A stretch of 38,972 nucleotides of DNA from Mesorhizobium sp. GTDB taxonomy: Bacteria; Pseudomonadota; Alphaproteobacteria; Rhizobiales; Rhizobiaceae. A model generated the notes under the pieces. It worked only from the letters and a program-made list of their open reading frames with translations. It was not told the origin of the DNA and searched no databases. The translations under genes were made by a program, and so were the position numbers. The DNA lies in the NCBI RefSeq assembly GCF_005063415.1, contig NZ_SUEG01000024.1, positions 1 to 38,972 on the forward strand, given 5' to 3'. Numbering within the stretch: the first letter of the stretch is position 1; each line of letters starts with the position of its first letter. Below are positions 8,656-18,722 of this stretch, one piece after another.

Positions 8656-9573
8656 GTGGGCAATGCCTGGATAGCGAGGGAAATCAGCCTGTCTGCACGC
8701 ATTGTCTTTCCCAACAAGATCCTGCCCTACCTGCTGGTGGCACCACAACTCGCCATCACCCTGGTTTTCTTCTACTGGCCGGCCGGTCAGGCGCTTTACC
8801 AGTCGATGCTCAGGCAAGACCCGTTCGGGCTGAAGAGCAGGTTCGTCTGGTTTGCCAATTTCCGGAAGGTGCTGGCCGATCCGGCCTATCTCAACTCGAT
8901 CAAGGTCACGGTGGTGTTCTCGCTTGCAACCGCGATCGTTGCCATGGTTGTGGCCCTGTTGCTGGCGGTCATGGCCGAGAAGGCCGTGCGCGGCAAAGGG
9001 CTCTACCGCACACTATTGATATGGCCTTACGCCGTGGCGCCGGCGATTGCCGGCATGCTTTGGCTTTTTCTGTTCAATCCCTCGATCGGCTCGTTGGCCT
9101 ATTTGCTGAGGAGCCTCGGCATCGCATGGGATCCGCTGCTCAACGGCACCCACGCCATGATCCTGCTGGTGTCGGCTGCTGCCTGGAAGCAGATCAGCTA
9201 CAACTTCCTGTTCTTCGTCGCCGGCCTGCAGGCGGTGCCGAAAACGCTGATCGAAGCGGCGGCCATGGACGGCGCCGGCGAAACCAAGCGCTTCTGGACC
9301 ATCGTCTTCCCGCTGCTTGCGCCGACAACCTTTTTCCTGCTGGTCGTCAACACCGTCTATGCCCTGTTCGATACGTTCGGCATCGTTCATGCCGTCACCG
9401 GCGGCGGGCCGGGCAAGACGACCGAGACGCTGGTCTACAAGGTCTACAATGACGGCTTCGTCAATCTGATCCTGGGTGACTCGGCGGCGCAGTCGGTCAT
9501 CCTGATGGCCATCGTCATCGCGCTCACAGCGATCCAGTTCCGCTATGTGGAACGCAAAGTCCATTACGGCTGA
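8656..9573 (+). CDS. ugpA: Glycerol-3-phosphate ABC transporter permease UgpA
   Basis: An inner-membrane permease of the MalF type with six expected membrane helices. The EAA loop that contacts the ATPase is visible as [15 protein letters not shown]. Together with UgpE it forms the channel of the UgpBAEC importer. The start is uncertain. The GTG at 8656 has no clear ribosome binding site, whereas a CTG at 8689 has AGGGA 7 bp upstream and would give [14 protein letters not shown], close to the usual UgpA N-terminus. The longer form is listed. It is followed by ugpE after 8 bp. Confidence 0.92.
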   Translation: MGNAWIAREISLSARIVFPNKILPYLLVAPQLAITLVFFYWPAGQALYQSMLRQDPFGLKSRFVWFANFRKVLADPAYLNSIKVTVVFSLATAIVAMVVALLLAVMAEKAVRGKGLYRTLLIWPYAVAPAIAGMLWLFLFNPSIGSLAYLLRSLGIAWDPLLNGTHAMILLVSAAAWKQISYNFLFFVAGLQAVPKTLIEAAAMDGAGETKRFWTIVFPLLAPTTFFLLVVNTVYALFDTFGIVHAVTGGGPGKTTETLVYKVYNDGFVNLILGDSAAQSVILMAIVIALTAIQFRYVERKVHYG

Positions 9574-9581
9574 GGGCAGCG

Positions 9582-10430
9582 ATGATCGGCCAGTCCCCGC
9601 TCCGCACCTTCATCGCCCATGCCGTGCTCATCCTAGGCATATTGATCGTGGCGTTTCCGATCTACTACACCTTCGTGGCCTCGACACACACGCTGCAAAC
9701 GATCCTCAAACCGCCGCTGCCGCTCTTGCCCGGCGACCAGCTATTGAACAATTACAGCGAAGCGCTGTTCGGCGGCATTGGTCGTATCGGCGGTGTCAGC
9801 GTCGGCAGGCTGCTCTTCAATACCACGATCATGGCGCTCGGCGTTGCGGTGGGAAAGATATTCATCTCGATCCTGTCGGCCTACGCGATCGTGTTCTTTC
9901 GCTTTCCGCTGCGCATGGCCTTCTTCTGGCTGATCTTCATCACCTTGATGCTTCCAGTCGAGGTGCGCATCCTGCCGACCTACAAGGTGATGGTCGATCT
10001 CGGCATGATCGACACCTATGCCGGCCTGATCATCCCGCTGATCGCCTCGGCCACCGCAACGCTGCTGTTTCGCCAGTTCTTCATGACCATACCGGGCGAA
10101 TTGGTCGAGGCGGCGCGTGTCGACGGTGCCGGGCCATGGCGCTTCTTTTTCGATATTCTGGTGCCGCTGTCGCGGACAAACATCGCCGCGCTGTTCGTGA
10201 TCCTCTTCATCTATGGCTGGACGCAGTATCTTTGGCCGCTGCTCGTCACCAACAGCAACGACATGAACACCATCGTCATCGCGCTGAGAAAGATGGTTTC
10301 CTTCGCCGATGCCGACACCCAATGGCACCTGGTGATGGTCACGGCAATGCTGGCCATCGTGCCGCCGATCCTGGTTGTCGTGCTGATGCAACGCTGGTTC
10401 GTGCGCGGTCTGGTCGAATCCGAAAAGTGA
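9582..10430 (+). CDS. ugpE: Glycerol-3-phosphate ABC transporter permease UgpE
   Basis: A 282-residue MalG-type permease, the second channel subunit of UgpBAEC. The N-terminus has one membrane helix followed by a periplasmic segment ([13 protein letters not shown]), and the EAA loop reads [15 protein letters not shown]. It starts 8 bp after ugpA and ends 7 bp before ugpC, so the genes are translated from one message. GAGGGCAGCG just before the ATG contains a plausible ribosome binding site. Confidence 0.95.
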   Translation: MIGQSPLRTFIAHAVLILGILIVAFPIYYTFVASTHTLQTILKPPLPLLPGDQLLNNYSEALFGGIGRIGGVSVGRLLFNTTIMALGVAVGKIFISILSAYAIVFFRFPLRMAFFWLIFITLMLPVEVRILPTYKVMVDLGMIDTYAGLIIPLIASATATLLFRQFFMTIPGELVEAARVDGAGPWRFFFDILVPLSRTNIAALFVILFIYGWTQYLWPLLVTNSNDMNTIVIALRKMVSFADADTQWHLVMVTAMLAIVPPILVVVLMQRWFVRGLVESEK

Positions 10431-10437
10431 GAAGCCG

Positions 10438-11505
10438 ATGGCGACCGTCGATCTGAAGGATGTTAGGAAAATCTATCCCAGCGGCGTCGAGGCCGTGAAG
10501 GGCGTTTCCATCGCCATTCCCGACAAGGAGCTTTGCGTGTTGGTCGGCCCCTCCGGCTGCGGCAAGTCTACGCTGCTGAGGATGATCGCCGGGCTCGAGA
10601 CGATTTCGGCCGGTACAGTCGCCATCGACGGCAAGGTGGTCAACGCCATTGGCCCGACCGAACGCGACATCGCCATGGTGTTCCAGAACTATGCGCTCTA
10701 CCCGCATATGAAGGTCTATGACAACATGGCCTATGGCCTGCGCAACCGCGGCACGCCGAAGGACGAGATAGACAGCAGGGTACGCTCGACTGCCAAGGTG
10801 CTGGAGCTTTCGGCGCTGCTTGACCGGCGCCCGCGCGAGCTTTCCGGCGGTCAGCGCCAGCGTGTCGCCATGGGCCGCGCCATCGTGCGCAACCCGAAGG
10901 TCTTCCTGTTCGACGAACCGCTGTCCAATCTCGATGCAAAATTGCGCGGGCAGATGCGCATCGAGATCAAGAATCTGCAGCGCTCGCTTGGCGTCACCTC
11001 GGTTTATGTCACGCACGACCAGCTTGAGGCGATGACGCTGGCCGACATTCTCGTCGTCATGAACGCCGGACTGGTCGAGCAGACCGGCCCGCCGCTTGAT
11101 GTGTACGAGAAGCCGGCTTCGACCTTCGTCGCTTCGTTCATAGGCGCACCGCCGATGAATCTGCTGGCGCTCACAGGGGCCTCCCCAAGCTCGGTATTGG
11201 CGGACGGTACGGTGATTGGCTTGGCGCCTCGACTGGGCAAGGCGGTGACACTCGGCTTTCGTCCGGAGGACGCCGATATCACCTTCGCGGCAGAGGCGCC
11301 GGCCGGCGCGCTCGCGCTTCCGGCGACAGTGGAAGCGGTCGAACCGGTCGGTGCCGAAAGCTTTCTCCATTGCGTGGCAGCCGGCAGCCGCATCGTGGTG
11401 CGCGTCTCAGGCCGCGCCAGCGCAAAGCCAGGCGACCAATTGCGCGTCGTGGCCAGGTCCGAAAAGCTGCATTGGTTCGATCAGGCGGGCAAACGGGTCG
11501 ATTGA
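10438..11505 (+). CDS. ugpC: Glycerol-3-phosphate ABC transporter ATP-binding protein
   Basis: A 355-residue ATPase of the MalK/UgpC class. Walker A is GPSGCGKST at 37-45, the signature is LSGGQRQR, and Walker B is [12 protein letters not shown], followed by the switch histidine in [10 protein letters not shown]. The C-terminal third is a TOBE/OB regulatory domain with the usual GFRPED motif. It powers glycerol-3-phosphate import through UgpAE at the inner face of the membrane. It is the last ugp gene and converges on fbpC with 48 bp between; no clear terminator is seen there. Confidence 0.94.
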   Translation: MATVDLKDVRKIYPSGVEAVKGVSIAIPDKELCVLVGPSGCGKSTLLRMIAGLETISAGTVAIDGKVVNAIGPTERDIAMVFQNYALYPHMKVYDNMAYGLRNRGTPKDEIDSRVRSTAKVLELSALLDRRPRELSGGQRQRVAMGRAIVRNPKVFLFDEPLSNLDAKLRGQMRIEIKNLQRSLGVTSVYVTHDQLEAMTLADILVVMNAGLVEQTGPPLDVYEKPASTFVASFIGAPPMNLLALTGASPSSVLADGTVIGLAPRLGKAVTLGFRPEDADITFAAEAPAGALALPATVEAVEPVGAESFLHCVAAGSRIVVRVSGRASAKPGDQLRVVARSEKLHWFDQAGKRVD

Positions 11506-11553
11506 GATTGGTCTTTCATCCTGCCGAGCGGTGCTATGCGCGCGCAAAACCGT

Positions 11554-12636
11554 TCAGGCAAACACATGCGCCTTGCCCGACACGGTCAGCCGCACGATCT
11601 CGCCGATCGCCGGCGCATCCATGCCCGGCTTGCGCAGGATCAACGGCGTGTTGCCGATGGCCGCTGCGTCGGGCGGGTCGGGGCTGTTCAACAGACGCAC
11701 CGCGATGGTGCACATCGAGCCGGCGAATTCGGATTCCGTTACCTCGCCGAACAGCATGTCCGGCGTGCCGGACATGCCTTCACGCGAGGTCCGTTTCAGC
11801 AGCACCTGCTCCGGCCGCAGCATGATGCGGGCGACGTCGCGCCGCTCCGAGCTGTCGACGGCGATGCGGCCGAGCGGCGAGATGGCGAAGCCATCGGCGA
11901 TCCTGGCCGGCAGGACGATGGCGTCGCCGAGGAACTCGGCGACCATCCTGTCCTTCGGCTTGAAATAGAGCTCGCGCGGCGTGCCGACCTGCGAGAAGTT
12001 GCCGTCGCGCATCACCGCAACCTGGCTGGCGAATGACAGCGCCTCGGCCTGGTCGTGGGTGACCAGGATGGTGGTGATGCCGGCGGTTTCAAGGAGCTCG
12101 GCCACGGCCTTGCGCATCGAGGCGCGCAGGCCGGTGTCGAGCGCCGAGAACGGCTCGTCGAGCAGCATCAGCCGCGGCTTCATGGCCATGGCGCGGGCGA
12201 GCGCGACGCGCTGCTGCTGGCCACCGGAGAGTTCGTGCGGGCGGCGCTTCAGGATCCCTTTGTCCAGCCCGACGACATAGGCGAGCTCGGCGATGCGCTC
12301 ACTGCGCTTTTCCTCGTGACGCCCCATGCCGAAGCCGATATTGGCGGCGATGCTCAGATGCGGGAATAGAGCGCCGTCCTGCGCCACCAGCCCGATGCCG
12401 CGGCGATGCGCCGGCACGGCCGTGTCGCCATCGGCCAGCACCTCGCCATCGAGCACGATGCGGCCCTGGTCGGGCGCCTCGAAGCCGGCGATCAGCCGCA
12501 GCAACGTGGTCTTGCCGCAACCGGACGGCCCGACGATTGCCGTACGGCTGCCGCTGGCCACGCTGAGGTCGACGCCGGCAAGTGCTGCGACGGGCCCGTA
12601 GTGCTTGTGGATGCCGCTCAGCTCGAGAAAGCTCAT
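11554..12636 (-). CDS. fbpC: Ferric-iron ABC transporter ATP-binding protein
   Basis: A 360-residue ATPase with Walker [10 protein letters not shown] (36-44), signature LSGGQQQR and Walker [13 protein letters not shown]. Its C-terminal regulatory region fits the FbpC/AfuC group that drives iron(III) uptake. The start overlaps the last 4 bp of fbpB (ATGA), indicating translational coupling. It is the last gene of fbpABC. Assignment to iron rests on its partners, especially the binding protein; close relatives move thiamine or putrescine. Confidence 0.88.
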   Translation of the reverse strand: MSFLELSGIHKHYGPVAALAGVDLSVASGSRTAIVGPSGCGKTTLLRLIAGFEAPDQGRIVLDGEVLADGDTAVPAHRRGIGLVAQDGALFPHLSIAANIGFGMGRHEEKRSERIAELAYVVGLDKGILKRRPHELSGGQQQRVALARAMAMKPRLMLLDEPFSALDTGLRASMRKAVAELLETAGITTILVTHDQAEALSFASQVAVMRDGNFSQVGTPRELYFKPKDRMVAEFLGDAIVLPARIADGFAISPLGRIAVDSSERRDVARIMLRPEQVLLKRTSREGMSGTPDMLFGEVTESEFAGSMCTIAVRLLNSPDPPDAAAIGNTPLILRKPGMDAPAIGEIVRLTVSGKAHVFA

Positions 12637-14213
12637 CGCCCGGCCATCCGCTTCGACTGGACGTAGAGCAGCCAGGTCAAAGGCAGCGACATCGCCACCA
12701 TGATCAGGGCATAAGGCGCCGCCGACGCATAGTCGATCTCGCCGCTATAGGACCAGAACGCCATCGCCAGCGTGCGGGTGCCGTTGGGCGCCAGCATCTG
12801 GGTTGCGGTCAACTCGTTCATGATGCCCAGCGCGACCAACGCCATGCCGGCCGCCGCGCCCGGCGCCGACAGGCGGATCGTCGTCGACCACAGCGCCTTG
12901 AGCGGCGACCGGCCGAGACTGGAGGCGGCGCGTTCGAGCTCGACCGGCGCCTGTGCGATCGACGCCCTGAGGCTGATCAGGGCGCGCGGCAGAAACATCA
13001 GCGCATAAGCGACCAGGATGGTGAACAGGGTCTGGTAGAGCGGCATGGCGATACGCACGGCGATGGTGACCAGCGCCAGCGCGATGACGACGCCGGGCAA
13101 CGCGCCGACGATATAGTTGCAGCCCTCCAGGACGCGTTGCAGCCTTCCCGGCGAGCGGATCGAAATCCAGGCCATCGGCATTGCCGCGACGGTGGCGAGC
13201 AGCGCGCCGGCAATCGCCAGGAACAGTGTCTGACCAAGCGCCAGGCCGATCTCGTCGAGCCTCCAGACGTCGGCGCCGCCGGCCATGAGCCAGCGGCCGA
13301 TCGTGGCGAACGGCACGCCGAGCGCCAGCAGCGTGGTAATGGCAGGCAGCAGCAGGCAAGGAATGGTGGCGCGGCCAAGGCTCGTGCGCTGCTGCTGGCG
13401 CGCAGCACCCGAGCCGACGCGGGCATAGCGCTCCTCGCCGCGCACCAGCACCTCCAGCCCGAGCAGCACGAAGCAGCAGGTCACCAGCACGCCGGCCAGC
13501 ATGTTGGCGGCGGGACCGTTGAAGGTCGACTGAAACTGGTCGACGATCGCGGTGGTGAATGTATCGAAGCGGATGAAGACATAGAGCCCGTATTCGGCCA
13601 GGAGATGCAGGCCCACCAGCAGGGAGCCACCGCAAATGGCGAGCCGGAGCTGCGGCAGCACGACACGCCGGAACACGCGCCAGGGGCCAAGCCCGAGCGC
13701 TGCCGCTGCATCCTCGAGAGCCGGATCGAGTCGGCGCAAGGCTGCCGCCACCGGCAGATAGAGGAAGGGGAAATAGGCGATGACGGACACAAGCACGCCG
13801 GCCCACAGGCCGTGCAGTCTGGGCACCATGGTGATCCAGGCGTAACTGTGGACGAAGGCGGGAATGGCGAGCGGCGCGACCGACAGCCAGGCCCATAGGC
13901 GGGCACCCGGCAGATCGCTACGCTCGGTCAGCCAGGCCAGCATGACCGACAGCACGATCGAGATCGGCACCGCCAGCACCACCAGCAGGCTGGTGTTGAC
14001 CAGAAGTTCGCCGACGCGCGGCCTGAACACCAGCGACGCCACCGTTTCCCAGCCGGTCTGCATCGCCACCCAGATGATGAAGGCAAGCGGCAGCAGCGCA
14101 AACAGCGAGACAAAGACGGCGGCCAGCGAAATCCATGAGACCGACCAACGACGTGCCCGCACGGCCGTGGTGTCCGGCAAGCCTGAAGGTGCGAGATCGA
14201 TCGCCGACTGCAT
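12633..14213 (-). CDS. fbpB: Ferric-iron ABC transporter permease, two fused halves
   Basis: A 526-residue permease made of two homologous halves, as is normal for FbpB. Each half has about six membrane helices and its own ATPase-contact loop: [18 protein letters not shown] in the first and [17 protein letters not shown] in the second. It forms the whole transmembrane channel for iron delivered by FbpA. It follows fbpA after 166 bp containing a hairpin, and overlaps fbpC by 4 bp. Confidence 0.9.
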   Translation of the reverse strand: MQSAIDLAPSGLPDTTAVRARRWSVSWISLAAVFVSLFALLPLAFIIWVAMQTGWETVASLVFRPRVGELLVNTSLLVVLAVPISIVLSVMLAWLTERSDLPGARLWAWLSVAPLAIPAFVHSYAWITMVPRLHGLWAGVLVSVIAYFPFLYLPVAAALRRLDPALEDAAAALGLGPWRVFRRVVLPQLRLAICGGSLLVGLHLLAEYGLYVFIRFDTFTTAIVDQFQSTFNGPAANMLAGVLVTCCFVLLGLEVLVRGEERYARVGSGAARQQQRTSLGRATIPCLLLPAITTLLALGVPFATIGRWLMAGGADVWRLDEIGLALGQTLFLAIAGALLATVAAMPMAWISIRSPGRLQRVLEGCNYIVGALPGVVIALALVTIAVRIAMPLYQTLFTILVAYALMFLPRALISLRASIAQAPVELERAASSLGRSPLKALWSTTIRLSAPGAAAGMALVALGIMNELTATQMLAPNGTRTLAMAFWSYSGEIDYASAAPYALIMVAMSLPLTWLLYVQSKRMAGR

Positions 14214-14314
14214 CAGATCAGACGTTGCGCCAGCTCCGCCCGAAGGCGGAAACGATCGTCGGCCAATGCGGCGAGCAGCTTGTGGTCATGGACAAATGCC
14301 ATCTTGAAAACAGA

Positions 14315-14349
14315 GCGCTCCCGCGGAAAGCGAATTCCCACAGGAGCGC
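14315..14349 (-). repeat. Hairpin between fbpA and fbpB
   Basis: Arms GCGCTCC (14315-14321) and GGAGCGC (14343-14349) enclose an inner GGAA/TTCC pair. On the fbp coding strand the hairpin is followed by a T-rich run (CTCTGTTTTC). It resembles the stem-loops found after binding-protein genes in ABC operons, which protect the upstream message or partly stop transcription. Confidence 0.6.
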
Positions 14350-14379
14350 AGTCGGTTGCCCTTTTAGGACGAACGCCGG

Positions 14380-15387
14380 CTAAAGCAAGCCGGCCGCCGT
14401 CATCAGGTCGGTCACCTTTTTCGAGTTCAGCGTCGTCGCGTCGACTTTCGGCGCCTGCAGATCGGCCAGCGGCACCAGCTTCGGATTGGACTCGGCGCCC
14501 TTGCCGACTGCGTACTCGAACGAATCGCCTGTTTTCAGCACGTCCTGGCCGCCGTTGCCGGTGACCCATTTCAGGAAAGCCTGCGCTTCCTTCGGGTGCT
14601 TGCTCGAGGCCAGCACGCCGCCGCCGGAAACCGAGACAAAAGCACCGGGGTCCTGGTGCTTGAAATAGTGCAACTCGACATTCTTGCTGTTCTCGCCGGT
14701 CTTGGCCTGATCGCCGTAGTAGTAATAGTGATAGATCACGCCGCCTTCGACCTCGCCGGCATTGACCGCCTTCATCACCGTGCTGTTGCCCTTATAGGCG
14801 GTAAAATTCTCCTTCATCGCCTTCAGCCATTCGGCCGTCGCTGCCTCACCCTTGAGCTGCAGAAGCGCGCTGACGATCGCCTGGAAATCGGCGCCGGAGG
14901 GCGAAGCGGCCCAGCGGCCCTTCCAGCTCGGATCGGCGAGATCGAGCAGCGATTTGGGCAGCTGGTCGGCGGTCAGCTTGGTCTTGTTGTAGGCAAAGAC
15001 GGTGCTGCGCGCGGCGACGCCGACCCATTTGCCGCTCGCCGGCTGGTACTCCTGCGGAACCTGGGCCAGCGTCTCGGTGTCGACCGGTGCGAACAGGCCG
15101 GCCGCCTCGACTAATGCCATGGCCGGCGAATTCTCCGTCAGGAATACATCGGCGGGCGAAGCGGTGCCTTCCGCAATGATCTGATTGGAGAAATCGCTGT
15201 CGCCGCCATTGCGGACGGTAACCTTGATGCCGGTTTCCTTGGTGAATCCCTCCGCCCAGACCTTGGTCAGGTTTTCGTGCTGGGCGTTGTAGACGACGAT
15301 GCCCTCGTCCTCTGCTATTGCCGGGCCGGCGATCAGGCTGATTGCAAGTGCTGTCGCACCGGCAAGGGCGGAAAGAGCATACTTCAT
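14380..15387 (-). CDS. fbpA: Ferric-iron periplasmic binding protein
   Basis: A 335-residue periplasmic iron(III)-binding protein. The signal peptide ends at about AGPAIA before EDEGIVVYNAQHENL, a segment typical of the FbpA/AfuA group. A tyrosine-rich stretch, IYHYYYYGDQ, sits where this family places the tyrosines that hold the ferric ion. The start at 15387 is chosen over an upstream ATG at 15432 because the signal peptide begins there and GAGGAC lies about 7 bp before it. It leads fbpABC, and a candidate RirA box lies 57-71 bp upstream, in line with control by iron. Confidence 0.9.
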   Translation of the reverse strand: MKYALSALAGATALAISLIAGPAIAEDEGIVVYNAQHENLTKVWAEGFTKETGIKVTVRNGGDSDFSNQIIAEGTASPADVFLTENSPAMALVEAAGLFAPVDTETLAQVPQEYQPASGKWVGVAARSTVFAYNKTKLTADQLPKSLLDLADPSWKGRWAASPSGADFQAIVSALLQLKGEAATAEWLKAMKENFTAYKGNSTVMKAVNAGEVEGGVIYHYYYYGDQAKTGENSKNVELHYFKHQDPGAFVSVSGGGVLASSKHPKEAQAFLKWVTGNGGQDVLKTGDSFEYAVGKGAESNPKLVPLADLQAPKVDATTLNSKKVTDLMTAAGLL

Positions 15388-15443
15388 GGCGTCGTCCTCG
15401 ATTTCGATGGTCTTTGGCTTGGCACGCTGCACCTATCAATACA

Positions 15444-15458
15444 TGACTAGCGCAGTCA
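15444..15458 (-). promoter_or_regulatory. Candidate iron-responsive (RirA-type) operator upstream of fbpA
   Basis: TGACTAGCGCAGTCA is a dyad with the form TGA-N9-TCA, the published core of the iron-responsive operator read by RirA in rhizobia. On the fbp strand it overlaps a TTGACT hexamer (15454-15459) that could be the -35 element, with ATAGGT 17 bp further on. Repression at high iron would follow. The match is to the short core only, so chance cannot be excluded, but the position before an iron uptake operon supports it. Confidence 0.5.
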
Positions 15459-15544
15459 ACATTGCTGGCCCACTCAATTGCTCAAAAGGAGCAAACTTTC
15501 GTGATGCTCAGCTAATTTGCCTTGGACATTATTTCGCCGGCCCC

Positions 15545-15570
15545 GTAACAAATCAGCGCCGAGACGCGAA
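15545..15570 (+). promoter_or_regulatory. Candidate ECF-sigma promoter for the sigma/nrsF pair
   Basis: GTAACA (15545-15550), 16 bp, then CGAA (15567-15570). In Caulobacter the ECF factor SigF, partner of NrsF, reads GTAACC-N16-CGAA. This site differs by one base, keeps the exact spacing, and lies just before the sigma gene start at 15589. It therefore looks like an autoregulatory promoter. Confidence 0.6.
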
Positions 15571-15588
15571 TATCGGGAGTGAACTCTT

Positions 15589-16131
15589 GTGAGCGGCAAG
15601 GACGAAGCCGAGCTTTCACGGCTGCTGCGGGCCGCGATCGCCGGAGACGAAAGGGCCTATGCCGACTTTCTGCACCGGATCGCCGCGCTCGTTCGTGGCT
15701 TTGCCCGGCGCAAGATTGTGCAGGGCGGGGTGGATCCCGAGGATGTCGTGCAGGAAACCTTGCTGGCCATTCATGTGAAACGACACACCTGGCGCCATGA
15801 TGCGCCGGTGCTGCCTTGGGTCTATGCAATAGCCCGCTTCAAGCTGATCGATGCGTTCCGGCGGCGCGGCCGGCGGATCGAGATCGAGATCGAAGAAATC
15901 GCCGAGACCTTTGCCGAGCCGGAATCGGAAACGGTGAGCGAGCGCGACGTCAACCGGGCGCTCGACAGCCTGTCGCCGGCGCAGCGTTCCGTCGTCTCGG
16001 CCGTATCGGTCGAAGGCCGGTCAATCGGTGAGACCGCGGCCAAATTCGGCATCAGCGAGACGGCTGTGCGGGTGTCACTGCACCGCGGGCTTGCCGCCAT
16101 TGCCAAACGGTTCAGGGCGGGGCGGGAATAA
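15589..16131 (+). CDS. ECF-type RNA polymerase sigma factor
   Basis: A 180-residue sigma-70 family factor. Region 2 (about 20-85) includes VDPEDVVQETLLAIH and WVYAIARFKLIDAFRRRGRR, and region 4 (about 120-175) includes SIGETAAKFGISETAVRVSLHRGL, the -35-binding helix-turn-helix. The start is a GTG at 15589 with GGGAG 9 bp upstream. One base separates it from the NrsF-type anti-sigma gene, so the pair forms a classic regulator/inhibitor unit. The upstream promoter resembles that of Caulobacter SigF, which responds to chromate and cadmium stress; the same inducer here is an inference. Confidence 0.92.
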   Translation: MSGKDEAELSRLLRAAIAGDERAYADFLHRIAALVRGFARRKIVQGGVDPEDVVQETLLAIHVKRHTWRHDAPVLPWVYAIARFKLIDAFRRRGRRIEIEIEEIAETFAEPESETVSERDVNRALDSLSPAQRSVVSAVSVEGRSIGETAAKFGISETAVRVSLHRGLAAIAKRFRAGRE

Positions 16132-16132
16132 C

Positions 16133-16771
16133 ATGAGGACCGAAGATCTCGTCAAGGCGCTCGACGCCGATGCCCGCAGCAAGGCGCTGCCGCTGGGCGC
16201 CGCCTGGTGGCTTGCCGCCGGCGCGGCCATCGTGATCGCGGCCGCGGTTTTCTGGCTGATGATCGGCCCGCGCCCCGACATTGCGATCGCCATGCACACG
16301 ATGCGGTTCCTGTCCAAATTCGTCTTCACGATCGCTCTTGCCGCCAGCGCCTTTGTCCTGGTGCGTGCGATGTCGACGCCCGGTGCATCGACCGGCCGGG
16401 CGGCAAGCTGGATGATCGCCGCGCCGCTGCTGGTGATTGTGGCCGTGATTCTCGAACTCTTCGCCGTGCCTGCATCCGACTGGGGCACGCGCCTGGTTGG
16501 CACGAACATGGTCATCTGCCTGACCTTCATTCCGTTGATCGGCATCGGCCCGCTTGTCGTCTTTCTCGCGGTGCTGCGTCATGGCGCGCCGACACGGCCA
16601 GTGCTTGCCGGTGCGGCCGCGGGCCTGCTTGCCGGCGGGCTGGCGGCGACCTTCTATGCGGCGCATTGCTTCGACGATTCGCCGCTTTTCGTCGGCACCT
16701 GGTATACGATTGCGGTCGCCATCCTTGCCGTGCTCGGGGCGCTCGGTGGACGGCTTTTCGTGCGCTGGTAG
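16133..16771 (+). CDS. nrsF: NrsF-family (DUF1109) membrane anti-sigma factor
   Basis: A 212-residue protein with a short cytoplasmic N-terminus and six likely membrane helices, matching NrsF/DUF1109 in length and layout. It has two cysteines, C129 in the fourth helix region and C179 near the fifth, close to the conserved pair (about 131 and 181) needed for signal response in Caulobacter NrsF. It would hold the adjacent sigma factor at the membrane until heavy-metal or thiol stress releases it. The ATG lies 1 bp after the sigma stop, with GGCGGG upstream inside the sigma gene. Confidence 0.88.
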   Translation: MRTEDLVKALDADARSKALPLGAAWWLAAGAAIVIAAAVFWLMIGPRPDIAIAMHTMRFLSKFVFTIALAASAFVLVRAMSTPGASTGRAASWMIAAPLLVIVAVILELFAVPASDWGTRLVGTNMVICLTFIPLIGIGPLVVFLAVLRHGAPTRPVLAGAAAGLLAGGLAATFYAAHCFDDSPLFVGTWYTIAVAILAVLGALGGRLFVRW

Positions 16772-16780
16772 CGATAAGGA

Positions 16781-17659
16781 TCAGCGCGTCGGAACGGGAT
16801 GCTCGCCGCGATAGTCGTAGAAGCCGCGCCCGGTCTTGCGGCCGAGCCAGCCGGCCTCGACATATTTGACCAGCAGCGGGCAGGGGCGGTATTTTGAATC
16901 CGACAGGCCGTCATGCAGCACCTGCATGATCGACAGGCAGGTATCCAGCCCGATGAAATCGGCAAGCTGCAGCGGCCCCATCGGATGGTTGGCGCCGAGC
17001 TTCATGGCGGTATCGATGGCGTCGACCGAGCCGACACCTTCATAGAGCGTGTAGATCGCCTCGTTGATCATCGGCAGCAGGATGCGGTTGACGATGAACG
17101 CCGGGAAATCCTCCGAGACGGTGATCGTCTTGTCGAGCTGCTTCACATAGGTTTTTGCCGCCTCGAAAGTCTGGTCCTCGGTGGCGATGCCGCGCACCAG
17201 TTCGACCAGCTTCATCACCGGAACCGGATTCATGAAATGTATGCCGATGAAGCGTTCCGGCCGGTCGGTCTGCGAAGCCAGCCGCGTGATCGAGATCGAT
17301 GACGTGTTCGTCGCCAGGATGGCCTCGGGGTTGAGCTGCGGGCAGAGCTGGGCATAGATCTTGCGCTTGACCGTCTCGTCCTCGGTCGCCGCTTCGATCA
17401 CCAGGTCGGCGCCCGCAAGGTCGGCCATGGCCGGTGCCGCCGAAATGCGCGCCATCGCCTCATTGCGCAGCTTTTCCTCGAGTTTGCCGGAGCCGACCTG
17501 ACGGGCCATGTTGCCGCTGACGGTGGCGATGCCCTTTTCGATGCGGTCGGGCGAAATATCGTAAACCAGCACCTTATAGCCCGCCAGCGCCGACACATGG
17601 GCGATGCCGCCACCCATCTGGCCCGCGCCGATGATGCCGATCGTCTCGATCTTGCTCAT
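16781..17659 (-). CDS. hbdA: 3-hydroxybutyryl-CoA dehydrogenase
   Basis: A 292-residue NAD-dependent 3-hydroxyacyl-CoA dehydrogenase. The Rossmann motif GAGQMGGG is at 11-18 and the family blocks [10 protein letters not shown] and [17 protein letters not shown], the latter with the catalytic histidine, are visible. It oxidises 3-hydroxybutyryl-CoA to acetoacetyl-CoA in short-chain fatty acid or polyhydroxybutyrate turnover. The start at 17659 (MSKIETI) is chosen because the nucleotide-binding strand begins there. It follows etfA, separated by a strong terminator-like hairpin, so it may also have its own promoter. The ETF next door would accept electrons from an acyl-CoA dehydrogenase of the same pathway. 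Confidence 0.94.
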   Translation of the reverse strand: MSKIETIGIIGAGQMGGGIAHVSALAGYKVLVYDISPDRIEKGIATVSGNMARQVGSGKLEEKLRNEAMARISAAPAMADLAGADLVIEAATEDETVKRKIYAQLCPQLNPEAILATNTSSISITRLASQTDRPERFIGIHFMNPVPVMKLVELVRGIATEDQTFEAAKTYVKQLDKTITVSEDFPAFIVNRILLPMINEAIYTLYEGVGSVDAIDTAMKLGANHPMGPLQLADFIGLDTCLSIMQVLHDGLSDSKYRPCPLLVKYVEAGWLGRKTGRGFYDYRGEHPVPTR

Positions 17660-17710
17660 TACCCGATCCCGTCGAGGCCTTTGCGGCCCATTTTTTGTGC
17701 AGTGCAAACT

Positions 17711-17742
17711 AAAAGGGCGGGGCGACTTCGTCTACCCCACCC
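17711..17742 (-). terminator. Rho-independent terminator after etfA
   Basis: On the minus strand an 8-bp stem GGGTGGGG/CCCCGCCC (17735-17742 with 17715-17722, one G-T pair) encloses an inner GAC-GAA-GTC and is followed by TTTTAGTTT. It lies 32 bp after the etfA stop. Confidence 0.8.
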
Positions 17743-17773
17743 CTCACAATTTAATACGCTTTGGCAGAAGGCG

Positions 17774-18703
17774 TCAAAGCGCCTTTTGCAGTTCCGGCAG
17801 AATGACGAAGAGGTCGCCGACGAGGCCGTAGTCGGCGACCTGGAAGATCGGCGCTTCCTCGTCCTTGTTGATGGCAACGATCACCTTCGAATCCTTCATG
17901 CCGGCAAGGTGCTGGATGGCACCGGAGATGCCGACGGCAATATAAAGGTCGGGCGCTACCACCTTGCCGGTCTGGCCGACCTGCCAGTCGTTCGGCGCAT
18001 AGCCGGCATCGACGGCGGCGCGAGATGCGCCAACCGCCGCACCGAGCTTGTCGGCGACCGGCAGAATTACCTCCTGGAACTTCTCGGAGGAGCCCAGCGC
18101 ACGGCCGCCCGAGATGATGATCCTGGCCGAGGTCAGCTCTGGACGGTCGGTCTCAGAGAGCTTGTTCTCGACAAAGCTCGATAGGCCGGGATTGGCCGCC
18201 GCCTGGACCGTCTCGACCGGCGCGGAACCGCCCTCGGGTGCTGCCTGGAAGGAAGCAGTGCGCACTGTGATGACCTTCTTGGCGTCACTCGACTGCACCG
18301 TCTGGATGGCGTTGCCGGCATAGATCGGCCGCTTGAAGGTGTCGGGCGACACGACTTCGATGATTTCCGATATCTGGGCGACATCGAGCAGCGCCGCCAC
18401 GCGGGGCGCGACGTTCTTGCCCGACGAGGTCGCCGGCGCGATGATCGTCTCGTATGGCTCAGCAAGCGAAACGACGAGTGCCGCCAGCGGTTCGGCGAGA
18501 CGCTCGGTCAGTTCGTCGGCTTCGGCGAGCAACACCTTGCTCACGCCCTTGAGCTTAGCGGCGGCGTCCGCTGCCGGCTTGGCACCTTTGCCGGCAACCA
18601 GCACATGCACGTCCGAACCGATCTGCAGCGCCGCCGAAAGCGCCTTGGCAGTCTGGTCGGAAAGCGCCGCGTTGTCGTGTTCGGCAATCAGAAGAATTGT
18701 CAT
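17774..18703 (-). CDS. etfA: Electron transfer flavoprotein alpha subunit
   Basis: A 309-residue FAD-binding subunit of ETF. The C-terminal FAD domain shows [15 protein letters not shown] residues ([11 protein letters not shown]), then [34 protein letters not shown] split over two strands, and [15 protein letters not shown] carries electrons from acyl-CoA and other flavin dehydrogenases to ETF:ubiquinone oxidoreductase. It follows etfB by 19 bp and ends before a clear terminator. Confidence 0.96.
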   Translation of the reverse strand: MTILLIAEHDNAALSDQTAKALSAALQIGSDVHVLVAGKGAKPAADAAAKLKGVSKVLLAEADELTERLAEPLAALVVSLAEPYETIIAPATSSGKNVAPRVAALLDVAQISEIIEVVSPDTFKRPIYAGNAIQTVQSSDAKKVITVRTASFQAAPEGGSAPVETVQAAANPGLSSFVENKLSETDRPELTSARIIISGGRALGSSEKFQEVILPVADKLGAAVGASRAAVDAGYAPNDWQVGQTGKVVAPDLYIAVGISGAIQHLAGMKDSKVIVAINKDEEAPIFQVADYGLVGDLFVILPELQKAL

Positions 18704-18722
18704 TTTTTATCCCTTCCTGGCC

